A stretch of DNA of 64,000 bases from Myoxocephalus aenaeus. Its lineage: Eukaryota; Chordata; Actinopteri; Perciformes; Cottidae. The stretch lies in the NCBI GenBank assembly GCA_038501785.1, contig JBAMJR010000161.1, positions 2,690,501 through 2,754,500 on the forward strand, in the 5' to 3' direction. The position numbers and the translations under genes are program-made. The notes under the pieces are model-generated. The model did no database searches and was not told where the DNA came from. It worked only from the letters and a program-made list of their open reading frames with translations. Positions 11,366-21,631 of the stretch are shown here, piece by piece. Positions within the stretch are counted from its first letter, which is position 1, and each line of letters opens with the position of its first letter.

Positions 11366-13744
11366 CTTGTCTTGGTTGGGTAACGTCTGAGTTCTGGTAT
11401 AAGTATCTCCTCCGTTAATACTGATCAGTTCACCATCTACAGGAGGAAACTGTGCGGGGAAAACCACTACGTCACTCTTCAGCGTGTCTGAGCTGAAACA
11501 CACGTCATACTGCTGAGTAGACTTGGAGTAAGACCAGCTCCCGTCAGGGTGGGTGGTGATCATTGGGGCGCTGTACCTGCTGAAGCTGCCGTCTGTCCTG
11601 TGGCATTTGACAGCTATTAAAGTGATGAGGCTCAGCAGAAAGATCACCGACACCGACACGATGGCGATCAGCAGATACAGGTTTAAGTCAGAGAAGCTGT
11701 CCTCCTTTGTGGGCACATGTCTGAACTGAGTCTGGATGTCAGCTGTGCTTTCAACCACCACCACGTCAATAGACACAGTAGCGGACAGGGAGGGTTCTCC
11801 GTTATCAGAAACCAGCACCACCAAGGGGTGAGCTTTCAGGTCATTGTCACTCATCCTCCTCTTAGTCCTGATCTCTCCGGTGCTGGTTCCGATCCGGAAG
11901 AGGTTGTTTCCTTTGGGCTCAGAGAGGTGATAGGAAAGCAGCGCATTGTATCCAGAGTCTGCGTCTACAGCCCTGATCTTTGCCACAAAGTATCCCGCTT
12001 CAGCAGAATAGGGGATGCTCTCACTGTTAACGGAGCCGTGCTCAGAATAGGGCGCGAGGATCGTGGGACTGTTGTCGTTCTCATCCAGGACTAAAACGTT
12101 CACAGTCACGTTGCTGCTGAGCGGAGGAACACCAGAGTCTGTGGCCTGGACTTTAAACTGAAAGCTTGTTAACTCCTCGTAGTTAAAAGACTGTAGACTG
12201 ACTATGTCTCCAGTCTCTGAGTTTATATTCACCATTGTTGAGAGAGGCAACGCGTTAGTGTTACTTTTTAAAAATGAGTAGGTCACCTGACCATTTTGAT
12301 CGATGTCAGCATCAATTGCTGAAACTGTTTTTATAACTGCTCCTATTGGACTGTTTTCTTTCACATAGACATTGATCATGTTGTCTGTAAATAGAGGTCT
12401 GTTATCATTTACGTCTGATACATGAACATTGATAACGCTCGTGCTAGAGAGAGGTGGGCTGCCCTCATCAGACGCAGTAATGCTAATACTGTATTGAGAT
12501 CTGCTCTCCCTGTCAAGAGGTCCGTCCACAACCAACGAATAGTAATTCTTATAATTTGACTCTAATTTAAAAGGAACATTATTGGCAATTTCACAGTTCA
12601 GCATCCCGTTTTTACCTCCGTCTTTATCAAATACTGAAACCAGCGCAATAGCGGTGCCAATGGACGCATCCTCCCTCACAGTGTCCAACAATGATGTCAC
12701 TGAAATTTCAGGGGCATTGTCATTGACGTCTATCACTTCAATCAATAATTTAGCATTTGAGGTGAGAGGGGAAGACGCTCCATCACTAGCTTGTACTCTG
12801 ATCTCAAAAGCATTATTCTCTTCAAAGTCAATATTCTTTTTATTTGTCACAGTCCCAGTTTTTTCATCTATAGCAAAAAGATCAGTTTGTTTGCCTCGAC
12901 CTACTTTACTGAACGAATATAACACTTGTCCATTTTGGCCTTCATCCAAATCAGTAGCATTTAGTGTGATTATTGATGTTCCAATCTTAGTATTCTCATA
13001 GACTCTGGCTTTATACAAAGTTTCACTGAATACAGGAGGATTATCATTGCTGTCTAAGACATTAACTATAATTACCATACTGCCTGATTTAGCTGGAGTT
13101 CCTCCATCAATGGCCGTCAGTGTGAGTCTAATCACAGGCTCTGTTTCTCTGTCTAAAACTTTCTGAAGCAATAATTCGGGAGATAAACTCCCTCCTTTAT
13201 GCGTAGCTAGAGAGAAGTGTTCATTTTGGCTCAGCTTGTAGGTATTTACTGTATTTTTACCGACATCTGCATCGTCAGCCGAATGCAGAGGAAACCTAGC
13301 CCCTGCTGCTGTACTCTCGGTAATGTCAATCACCTGTGATGTGCTGAGAAATGATGGCGAATTATCATTTACATCTAAAATTATAATTCCCATCCGGTAC
13401 AATTTTAACGGATTATTAATAACAGCTTCTACACTGAGGGAACATTTGGGTTCATCGCCGCAGAGTTCCTCTCGATCTATTCTCTCATTAACATACAGGA
13501 CACCAGTCTTTAGATTTACCTCGAGATATTTCCTCTTTGATCCAGCAACGATCTGAAACATGCGGGACTCCAAGTCCTGAACATTAATGTTCAAATCTTT
13601 GGCGATATTCCCGACAACAGTCCCCAGATTTACCTCCTCTGAAACGGAGTAAGAGAGCTGCCCACATACCGTTTCCCAGTAACAATCCAGCAGCAGGAAC
13701 AAGAGATAAATCCACGCAGAGCTCGTTCTGCTCGGCAAATGCAT
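11366..13744 (-). CDS. Protocadherin alpha-type variable exon A5
   Basis: Encodes 793 residues from ATG 13744 (MHLPSRTSS), the same start as A6; the longer in-frame start at 13804 is not supported. Compared with A4 and A6, changes cluster in EC2 (FLSTSQVIDITES, FPLHSADDAD, ATHKGGSLSPEL) and EC3 (LDEGQNGQVLYSFSKVGRG), while EC4 and EC5 are almost unchanged. The EC2 linker reads DSNDNPP, a serine where A4 and A6 have isoleucine; the calcium ligands are kept. The membrane helix carries LLSLITLIAV, as in A4 and A3, against LLSLISLIAV in the other A exons, a marker of conversion tracts. EC5-EC6 junction is EELTSFQFKV, as in A4. The exon ends at AAG|GTAAGA. Confidence 0.94.
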
Positions 13745-13894
13745 AATTCCATTCGTTGTGAAGGAGCATGAAGTAAAATATGGGCAATATTCTACAACTA
13801 CCACGAGATCAAGATGAAAGATGATGTATTCTAACCCGAAATGTCGACATTTCCATGAGCAAACCAGACAGCCGCTCTTTGTCGTCCGACCTCT

Positions 13895-13907
13895 CTTTGT
13901 AACAAAG
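13895..13907. promoter_or_regulatory. SOX-like inverted repeat in A5 promoter
   Basis: CTTTGTAACAAAG, same position relative to the ATG as in A6. Confidence 0.45.
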
Positions 13908-13931
13908 CCCAGCGATGCATCATCCTCTGAA

Positions 13932-13999
13932 TCTGGGAGGAGCCCAAAGCCGCCAAAGACACCTTACAAATGTGCTGGTCTACAGTGTCTCCATGTGGA
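13932..13999 (-). promoter_or_regulatory. A5 promoter conserved element, CTCF-like
   Basis: Blocks CTGGGAGGAGCCC and GGTCTACAGTGTCTCCATG, near-identical to A6 and A4. About 190-255 bp upstream of the ATG. Confidence 0.7.
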
Positions 14000-14376
14000 C
14001 ATTTACCATGACTGCATGCTTAATCAAAAAATTACATTCGAAAAAAATATACATTAAAATGTTCCTTAAACATGAAACAATTGATGAAACCAAACGGTCA
14101 AATCAGTACCGTAATTACTGAAATTCACAACATAACGATGATACTATTTGGAATACAGGATCTTAGAAAAATAACTGAAACCCTTTATACAAAAACGCTG
14201 ACAAAACTGAAGCGCAATCTGACTGCAAATATGAATTAAACATATATTAAAGATAAATTATGAAATATGTGAGTTAATGTTTAACAACTGTTGCAAAATG
14301 TATGTGTACATGGATAAAACAATCGTCAACAACTTTTGGTTTTGCGTCATGTCCTGGGAATGTTTAAACAGTTTAG

Positions 14377-14397
14377 TTCAGCACCACGGATAGCGAT
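14377..14397 (+). promoter_or_regulatory. RE1 upstream of A5
   Basis: TTCAGCACCACGGATAGCGA matches RE1 at 18 of 21 positions, about 380 bp upstream of the A5 promoter element. Confidence 0.75.
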
Positions 14398-14512
14398 ATA
14401 CCCAGAGAATAAGAAACAGCAGCCCGAGTCCGTGTAAATGCCATGATCGCTGCAGAGCACACATCATTTTTGAAGAAAGTTAAATAAAATGTTACAATGT
14501 CGTAACTACACA

Positions 14513-14576
14513 GAATGTCGTAACACCTACGTGTTACGACATTCGTTTGTAGAGGCACATGTAATGTGCCTCTACA
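14513..14576. repeat. Two adjacent perfect palindromes
   Basis: Palindrome 1 has arms GAATGTCGTAACAC (14513-14526) and GTGTTACGACATTC (14531-14544) around CTAC. Palindrome 2 has arms TGTAGAGGCACAT (14548-14560) and ATGTGCCTCTACA (14564-14576) around GTA. The related spacer at 17.9-18.0 kb has one arm of each, separated by ordinary sequence. Confidence 0.85.
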
Positions 14577-14787
14577 CTTAAGTCTATTACTTTTAGAGTA
14601 AAAGTTAGAGTATTACTTAAGTCATAGTATAATGGAGAAGAAGCGTAAATGCCACGAGGGTTTTTTGACCGCTAGTCCAGTGTTCTTTATAGTAGGCCGA
14701 CATAAAACTGCATTTTATCGTAACGAATTATATTTCTGCCGATAGGAAATGTGCAACAAAGAGTCCTTAATGTATTTCATATCTTAC

Positions 14788-17160
14788 CTTGTCTTGGTTG
14801 GGTAAAGTCTGTGTTCTGGTATAAGTATCTCCTCCGTTAATACTGATCAGTTCACCATCTACAGGAGGAAACTGTGCGGGGAAAACCACTACGTCACTCT
14901 TTAGCGTGTCTGAGCTGAAACACACGTCATACTGCTGAGTAGACTTGGAGTAAGACCAGCTCCCGTCAGGGTGGGTGGTGATCATTGGGGCGCTGTACCT
15001 GCTGAAGCTGCCGTCTGTCCTGTGGCATTTGACAGCTATTAAAGTGATGAGGCTCAGCAGAAAGATCACCGACACCGACACGATGGCGATCAGCAGATAC
15101 AGGTTTAAGTCAGAGAAGCTGTCCTCCTTTGTGGGCACATGTCTGAACTGAGTCTGGATGTCAGCTGTGCTTTCAACCACCACCACGTCAATAGACACAG
15201 TAGCGGACAGGGAGGGTTCTCCGTTATCAGAAACCAGCACCACCAAGGGGTGAGCTTTCAGGTCATTGTCACTCATCCTCCTCTTAGTCCTGATCTCTCC
15301 GGTGCTGGTTCCGATCCGGAAGAGGTTGTTTCCTTTGGGCTCAGAGAGGTGATAGGAAAGCAGCGCATTGTATCCAGAGTCTGCGTCTACAGCCCTGATC
15401 TTTGCCACAAAGTATCCCGCTTCAGCAGAATAGGGGATGCTCTCACTGTTAACGGAGCCGTGCTCAGAATAGGGCGCGAGGATCGTGGGACTGTTGTCGT
15501 TCTCATCCAGGACTAAAACGTTCACAGTCACGTTGCTGCTGAGCGGAGGAACACCAGAGTCTGTGGCCTGGACTTTAAACTGAAAGCTTGTTAACTCCTC
15601 ATAGTTAAAAGACTGTAGACTGACTACGTCTCCAGTCTCTGAGATTATATTCACCATTGTTGAGAGAGGCAATGAGTTACTGTTACTTTTTAAGAAAGAA
15701 TAGCTCACCTGACCATTTTGATCAATGTCTGCATCAATTGCTGAAACTGTTTTTATAACTGCTCCTATCGGACTGTTTTCTTTCACATAGACATTGATCA
15801 TGTTGTCTGTAAATAGAGGTCTGTTATCATTTACATCTGATACATGAACATTGATAACGCTCGTGCTAGAGAGAGGTGGGCTGCCCTCATCAGACGCAGT
15901 AATGCTAATACTGTATTGAGATCTGCTCTCCCTGTCAAGAGGTCCGTCCACAACCAACGAATAGTAATTCTTATAGTTTGACTCTAATTTAAAAGGAACA
16001 TTATTGGCAATTGCACAGTTCACCATCCCGTTTTTACCTCCGTCTTTGTCAAATACTGAAACCAGTGCAATAGCGGTGCCAATGGACGCATCCTCCCTCA
16101 CAGTGTTCAACAATGACGTCACTGAAATGTCAGGGGCATTGTCATTGGCGTCTATCACTTCAATCAATAATTTAGCATTTGAGGTGAGAGGGGAAGACGC
16201 TCCATCACTAGCTTGTACTCTGATCTCAAAAGCATTATTCTCTTCAAAGTCAATATTCTTTTTATTTGTTACAGTCCCAGTTTTTTCATCTATAGCAAAA
16301 AGATCAGTTTGTTTACCTCGACCTACTTCACTGAATGAATACACTATTTGCCCATTTTGGCCTGCATCCAAATCAGTAGCATTTAGTGTTATTATCGACG
16401 TGCCTGTCTTTACATTCTCATACACTCTGGCTTTATACAGAGTTTGACTGAATACAGGAGGATTATCATTAATGTCTAAGACATTGACTATAATAACCAT
16501 AGTCCCTGATTTAGCAGGAGTTCCTCCATCAATGGCCGTCAGCGTGAGTCTAATCACAGGCTGTGTTTCTCTGTCCAGAACTTTCTGAAGCAATAACTCG
16601 ACAGTTACACTTCCTCCTTTATCTAGAGAGAAGTGTTCATTTTGGGTAAGCTTGTAGGTATTTACTGTATTTTTACCGACATCTGCATCGTGAGCTGGAT
16701 GCAGAGGAAATTTAGCCCCGGCTGCTGTACTCTCGGTAATGTTAATTACCTGTGATGTACTTCGAAAAGACGGGGAATTATCATTTACATCTAAAATTAT
16801 AATTTCAATGCGGTACAGTTTTAAAGGGTTATTAATAACAGCTTCTACACTGAGGGAACATTTGGGTTCATCGCCGCAGAGTTCCTCTCGATCTATTCTC
16901 TCATTAACATACAGGACACCAGTCTTTAGATTTACCTCGAGATATTTCCTCTTTGATCCAGCAACGATCTGAAACATGCGGGACTCCAACTCCTGAACAT
17001 TAATGTTCAAATCTTTGGCGATATTCCCGACAACAGTCCCCAGATTTACCTCCTCTGAGACGGAATAAGAGAGCTGCCCACATACCGTTTCCCAGTAACA
17101 ATCCAGCAGCAGGAACAAGAGATAAATCCACGCAGAGCTCGTTCTGGTCGGCAAATGCAT
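14788..17160 (-). CDS. Protocadherin alpha-type variable exon A4
   Basis: Encodes 791 residues (start MHLPTRTSS at 17160). It is the shortest of the A4-A6 trio because EC2 has lost two residues (SLDKGGSVTVEL against SLAAHKGGSSTVEL in A6). Other differences fall in EC2 (FPLHPAHDAD) and EC3 (VKTGTSIITLNATDLDAGQNGQIVYSFSEV). EC1 is CGDEPKC, as in A5; the EC3 linker is DANDNAP, as in A6, so the trio is a patchwork rather than a simple tree. The EC5 end reads MVNIISETGDVV, with two private changes in an otherwise fixed motif. The exon ends at AAG|GTAAGA. Confidence 0.94.
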
Positions 17161-17302
17161 AATTCCATTCGTCGTGAAGGAGCATGAAGTAAAATATGGG
17201 CAACACTACCACGAGATCAAGATCAAATATGATGTATTCTAATCCGACATGTCGACATTTCCATGAGCAAACCAGACAGCCGCTCTTTGTCGTCCGACCT
17301 CT

Positions 17303-17315
17303 CTTTGTAACAAAG
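17303..17315. promoter_or_regulatory. SOX-like inverted repeat in A4 promoter
   Basis: CTTTGTAACAAAG between the CTCF-like element and the ATG. Confidence 0.45.
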
Positions 17316-17340
17316 CCCAGCGATGCATCATCCTCTGAAT

Positions 17341-17406
17341 CTGGGAGGAGCCCAAAGCCGCCAAAGACACCGTACAAATGTGCTGGTCTACAGTGTCTCC
17401 ATGTGG
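17341..17406 (-). promoter_or_regulatory. A4 promoter conserved element, CTCF-like
   Basis: Blocks CTGGGAGGAGCCC and GGTCTACAGTGTCTCCATG, about 180-245 bp upstream of the ATG. Confidence 0.7.
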
Positions 17407-17797
17407 ACATTTACCATTAATGCATGCTTAATCAAAAAATTACATTCGAAACAATTGTACATTCAAATGTTCCTTAAACATGAAACAATTGCTGAAACCA
17501 AAGGGTCAAATAATAAAGGACGCTCAGCACCGTAATTACTGAAATTCACAACATAACCATAATGCTATTTGGAATACAGCATCTTAGAAAAATAACTGAA
17601 ACCCTTTATACAAAAATGCTGACAAAACTGAAGTGCAATCTGACTGCAAAGATGAATACAACATATCGTAAAGATAAATTATGAAATATGTGACTTAATA
17701 TTCAACAGCTGTTGCAAAATATATGTGTACATATACAAACGAATCTTCAACAACGTTGGGTTTTGCATCATGTCCTGGGAATGTTTAAACAGTTTAG

Positions 17798-17818
17798 TTC
17801 AGCACCACGGAAAGCGAT
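17798..17818 (+). promoter_or_regulatory. RE1 upstream of A4
   Basis: TTCAGCACCACGGAAAGCGA, identical to the A6 copy, about 390 bp upstream of the A4 promoter element. Confidence 0.75.
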
Positions 17819-18225
17819 ATACCCAGAGAATAAGAAACAGCAGCCCGAGTCCGTGTAAATGCCATGATCGTTGCACAGCACAAATGTTTTTTGAAGAAAG
17901 TTAAATAAAATGTTACAATGTCGTAACTACACAGAATGTCGTAACACAAAGATAAAGTACAGTGAGTGTTGATGCATTTGATGTCTTACCATACGTTACA
18001 TGTAATGTGCCTCTACAAACTCAATAACTTTGTTTACTTCTATTTTGTATTACTTAAGTCATAGTATAAGGGAGAGGAAACGTAAATGCCATACGGGTTT
18101 TTTGACCGCTAGTAGCTTTGACCGCTCTAGTAGGCCGACATAAAACAGCATTTTATCAAAACGAATTATCACTCTGCCGATAGAAAATGTGCAACAAAGA
18201 GTCCTTAATGTATTCGATATCTTAC

Positions 18226-20607
18226 CTTGTCTTGGTTGGGTAAAGTCTGTGTTCTGCTATAAGTGTCTCCTCCGTTAATACTGATCAGTTCACCATCTAC
18301 AGGAGGAAACTGTGCGGGGAAAACCACTACGTCACTCTTCAGCGTGTCTGAGCTGAAACACACGTCATACTGCTGAGTAGACTTGGAGTAAGACCAGCTC
18401 CCGTCAGGGTGGGTGGTGATCATTGGGGCGCTGTACCTGCTGAAGCTGCCGTCTGTCCTGTGGCATTTGACAGCTATTAAAGTGATGAGGCTCAGCAGAA
18501 AGATCACCGACACCGACACGATGGCGATCAGCAGATACAGGTTTAAGTCAGAGAAGCTGTCCTCCTTTGTGGGCACATGTCTGAACTGAGTCTGGATGTC
18601 AGCTGTGCTTTCAACCACCACCACGTCAATAGACACAGTAGCGGACAGGGAGGGTTCTCCGTTATCAGAAACCAGCACCACCAAGGGGTGAGCTTTCAGG
18701 TCATTGTCACTCATCCTCCTCTTAGTCCTGATCTCTCCGGTGCTGGTTCCGATCCGGAAGAGGTTGTTTCCTTTGGGCTCAGAGAGGTGATAGGAAAGCA
18801 GCGCATTGTATCCAGAGTCTGCGTCTACAGCCCTGATCTTTGCCACAAAGTATCCCGCTTCAGCAGAATAGGGGATGCTCTCACTGTTAACGGAGCCGTG
18901 CTCAGAATAGGGCGCGAGGATCGTGGGACTGTTGTCGTTCTCATCCAGGACTAAAACGTTCACAGTCACGTTGCTGCTGAGCGGAGGAACACCAGAGTCT
19001 GTGGCCTGGACTTTAAACTGAAAGGTGTTTAACTCCTCGTAGTTAAAAGACTGCAGACTGACTATGTCTCCAGTCTCTGAGTTTATATTCACCATTGTTG
19101 AGAGAGGCAACGAGTTACTATTACTTTTTAAGAAAGAATAGCTCACCTGACCATTTTGACTAATATCGGCGTCAATAGCAGTCACTGTTTTAATAACTGC
19201 ACCTACTGGACTGTTTTCTTTAACATATATATCAACCATTGACTCTGAGAAGCGAGGAGGGTTGTCATTGACATCAGAAACATGAACTGTCACGATGCTG
19301 GTGCTGGAGAGAGGTGGAGTCCCTTCATCATTTGCTACGATGACGACATTGTACTCGGCCATAGTTTCTCTGTCAAGCGGACCACCAACCACTAACGAAT
19401 AATAATTTTTATAATTTGTGTCCAATTTAAAGGGACTCTCGTTTAGTATGACAGCTTGTACTGCCCCGTTTTGACCTCCATCCCTGTCCAACACGGAGAC
19501 AAGCGCTATAGCAGTGCCTACTTCTGCGTCCTCCTTAACTGCGTATAGTAGTGACGTCACAGTGATCTCAGGAGCGTTGTCATTTAGGTCCACCACCTCT
19601 ACCAGCACTTTACAGTGAGCAGACATCGGAGGTTGGCCTTTGTCACTGGCCTGTGCATGAATCTCAAACGCGGGGTGTTCCTCATAGTCAATCTTACCTT
19701 TGATTAAAATTGCACCCGTTTTCGAGTCTATTTTAAATAAATGTAAAATATGATCCTGTCCTTTGCTTCTAAATGAATATTCTATTTCTGCATTTAATCC
19801 CTCATCTGCGTCTGTTGCATTAAGAATAATCACAGTAGACCCTCGTGGCAAGTTCTCAAACATTTTAACTTTGTATAAAGATTGACTGAAAACAGGATGG
19901 TTGTCGTTATTATCCAACACAGTTATGATGATTTGTGAGGTTCCCGATCGGCTTGGATTCCCTCCATCCAGTGCAGTTAGTGTGAGTTTTATTACCGAGC
20001 CGTGCTCTCTGTCTAAGGATTTCTTCAGTACTAACTCGGCAGACACGCCGTCCCCCCCTTTGTGAATTTCTAAAGAAAAATAATCATTACTACTAAGCCT
20101 GTATGTATTAACGCCGTTCTTTCCAACATCCAAGTCCGATGCCTCTATTAATCCAAATTTCACTCCCGGTAACGTATTCTCTGCTATGTTGATTGACTGC
20201 AATTGCTCAGAGAAAACGGGCGCATTGTCATTCGTATCAGTTATCGTTATCTCTAACCGGTAAAGCTTCAGTGGGTCATTGATCACGGCCTCGACATTGA
20301 CTGTACATGTTGTCGCCTTCGCACAAAGCTCTTCTCGGTCTATTCTTTCATTGACATAAAGAACACCCGTTTTAACATTTACATCAAAATATTTTCTTTT
20401 GGAACCAACAACAATCTGGAACATGCGAGACTCTAAATCCTGCACGTTGAGATTTAGATCCTTAGCGATATTTCCAACAGTAGTCCCCGGGTTTACCTCC
20501 TCTGATACGGAATACGAGAGCTGTCCAGAAGCCGCTTCCCAGCAATAATTCAGCAGCACGGCTACAAGAGATATCCGAAAACAGTTTGTTTTGCTTGAGC
20601 GATGCAT
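18226..20607 (-). CDS. Protocadherin alpha-type variable exon A3
   Basis: Encodes 794 residues from ATG 20607 (MHRSSKTNC); the in-frame ATG at 20661 is rejected because the signal peptide would be internal. Linkers are DTNDNAP, DNNDNHP, DLNDNAP, DVNDNPP and DENDNSP; the DNNDN form after EC2 is shared only with A2. From EC3 (LNATDADEGLNAEIEYSFRS) to the donor it is nearly identical to A2, yet EC1-EC2 differ clearly (EC2 VNTYRLSSNDYFSLEIHKGG; EC2 end GNPSRSGTSQ). EC4 is GGPLDRETMAEYNVVIV. The shared 3' flank (NQDKVRY..IH) links it to A4 and A5. The exon ends at AAG|GTAAGA. Confidence 0.93.
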
Positions 20608-20759
20608 AATTAAATCCAACCCGAAAAAGACGAAAAATCCCAGTTTAAGCAATCCCGTCAAAAAATCATCATGAAAGTGAGGAACACATTACAGTTGCTC
20701 ACATTTTTACCAGGCAGCTGGGCAATGCTTTTCACCCTTTTCTCTCTCGCCCTGCGTCT

Positions 20760-20772
20760 CTTTGTAACAAAG
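20760..20772. promoter_or_regulatory. SOX-like inverted repeat in A3 promoter
   Basis: CTTTGTAACAAAG; it persists although the surrounding spacer is diverged from A4-A6, which suggests constraint. Confidence 0.45.
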
Positions 20773-20799
20773 CCCAGCGGAACGTCATCATCCTGTTTC

Positions 20800-20864
20800 T
20801 GGGAGGAGTCATAAACCTCCTGAAATACCGTTCAGATGTCATGGTCTACAGTGGCCCTATGTGG
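20800..20864 (-). promoter_or_regulatory. A3 promoter conserved element, CTCF-like
   Basis: Blocks CTGGGAGGAGTC and GGTCTACAGTGGCCCTATG. Coding-strand core is CCACATAGGGCCACTGTAGA, one of the best CTCF-like cores in the window. Confidence 0.7.
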
Positions 20865-21369
20865 TGATGTATAATAACTACATGCAACCTTTTTAGCAAT
20901 GTAATGACTAACCAACTGTTTAAACTGATCTATTTCGTCAAAGCAAGTATAGTTGTAACTATGTTAAATTATATAAATTATACAGCTCGACAAAATATAC
21001 TCTTATTTTCCTATTCTCTCTTTCTGACTTTTTATCTGTTTATCCATATCAATATAATTTGGAGTAAAGTATTACAACACACTGAAGATACAGAGAACTG
21101 AAGATTTTGATTACAATTAAACATTGCAGCATTTAGATAGTTTCTAATAGGAAAAAAAGGAAAGGGAATTAAAGTGATGAAGTAAGCTTTTGTAATATCT
21201 CCCCTGGATATTAGGAAACTTGTTTTTTTTACATCTGTCATGAATAAATAAGAATACTTCGTAAAATCAAAATATATGTGAGAGGAAATGACACTTCTCT
21301 TTTTACATTAGATACAGTAAATTCCGCAATCCCCTATCCAGACCCCACTCTGCACCCCAGTGTGCTTAT

Positions 21370-21390
21370 TTCAGAACCACGGACAGCAAA
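21370..21390 (+). promoter_or_regulatory. RE1 upstream of A3
   Basis: TTCAGAACCACGGACAGCAA matches RE1 at 17 of 21 positions, about 510 bp upstream of the A3 promoter element. Confidence 0.7.
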
Positions 21391-21631
21391 ACGCACTTTC
21401 TGTAGTGTGAAAGGCGTATGAACTTAAAATACTGCCAGTACTGGATCATGTAGCACGGAACATTACAACACACATTGAAAGCTAATTATTATTTGTTAAA
21501 TACATTGTAGGTATTTCTCACAAAGTCATTTCAGTTTATAATGAGGAAAAACAAAACACGGAGAGGGCATGCTTTCAGCCTCAGCTCTCAGGAATACATT
21601 ATTATAAAAAGCCTTTTCATACTTTTCTTAC

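Larger units (their letters stand above)
13745..14787. other. Spacer between A5 and A4 (tandem repeat unit)
   Basis: Homologous to the neighbouring spacers except at 14513-14576, where two back-to-back palindromes replace about 60 bp present in the sister copies. Confidence 0.8.
17161..18225. other. Spacer between A4 and A3 (tandem repeat unit)
   Basis: Carries the A4 promoter and RE1 and matches the two spacers to its left. It has a small local duplication near 18100-18125 (TTTGACCGCT twice) absent from the sister copies. Confidence 0.75.
20608..21631. other. Spacer between A3 and A2
   Basis: A3 promoter element, an AT-rich middle, and RE1 at 21370. No gene seen. Confidence 0.7.
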
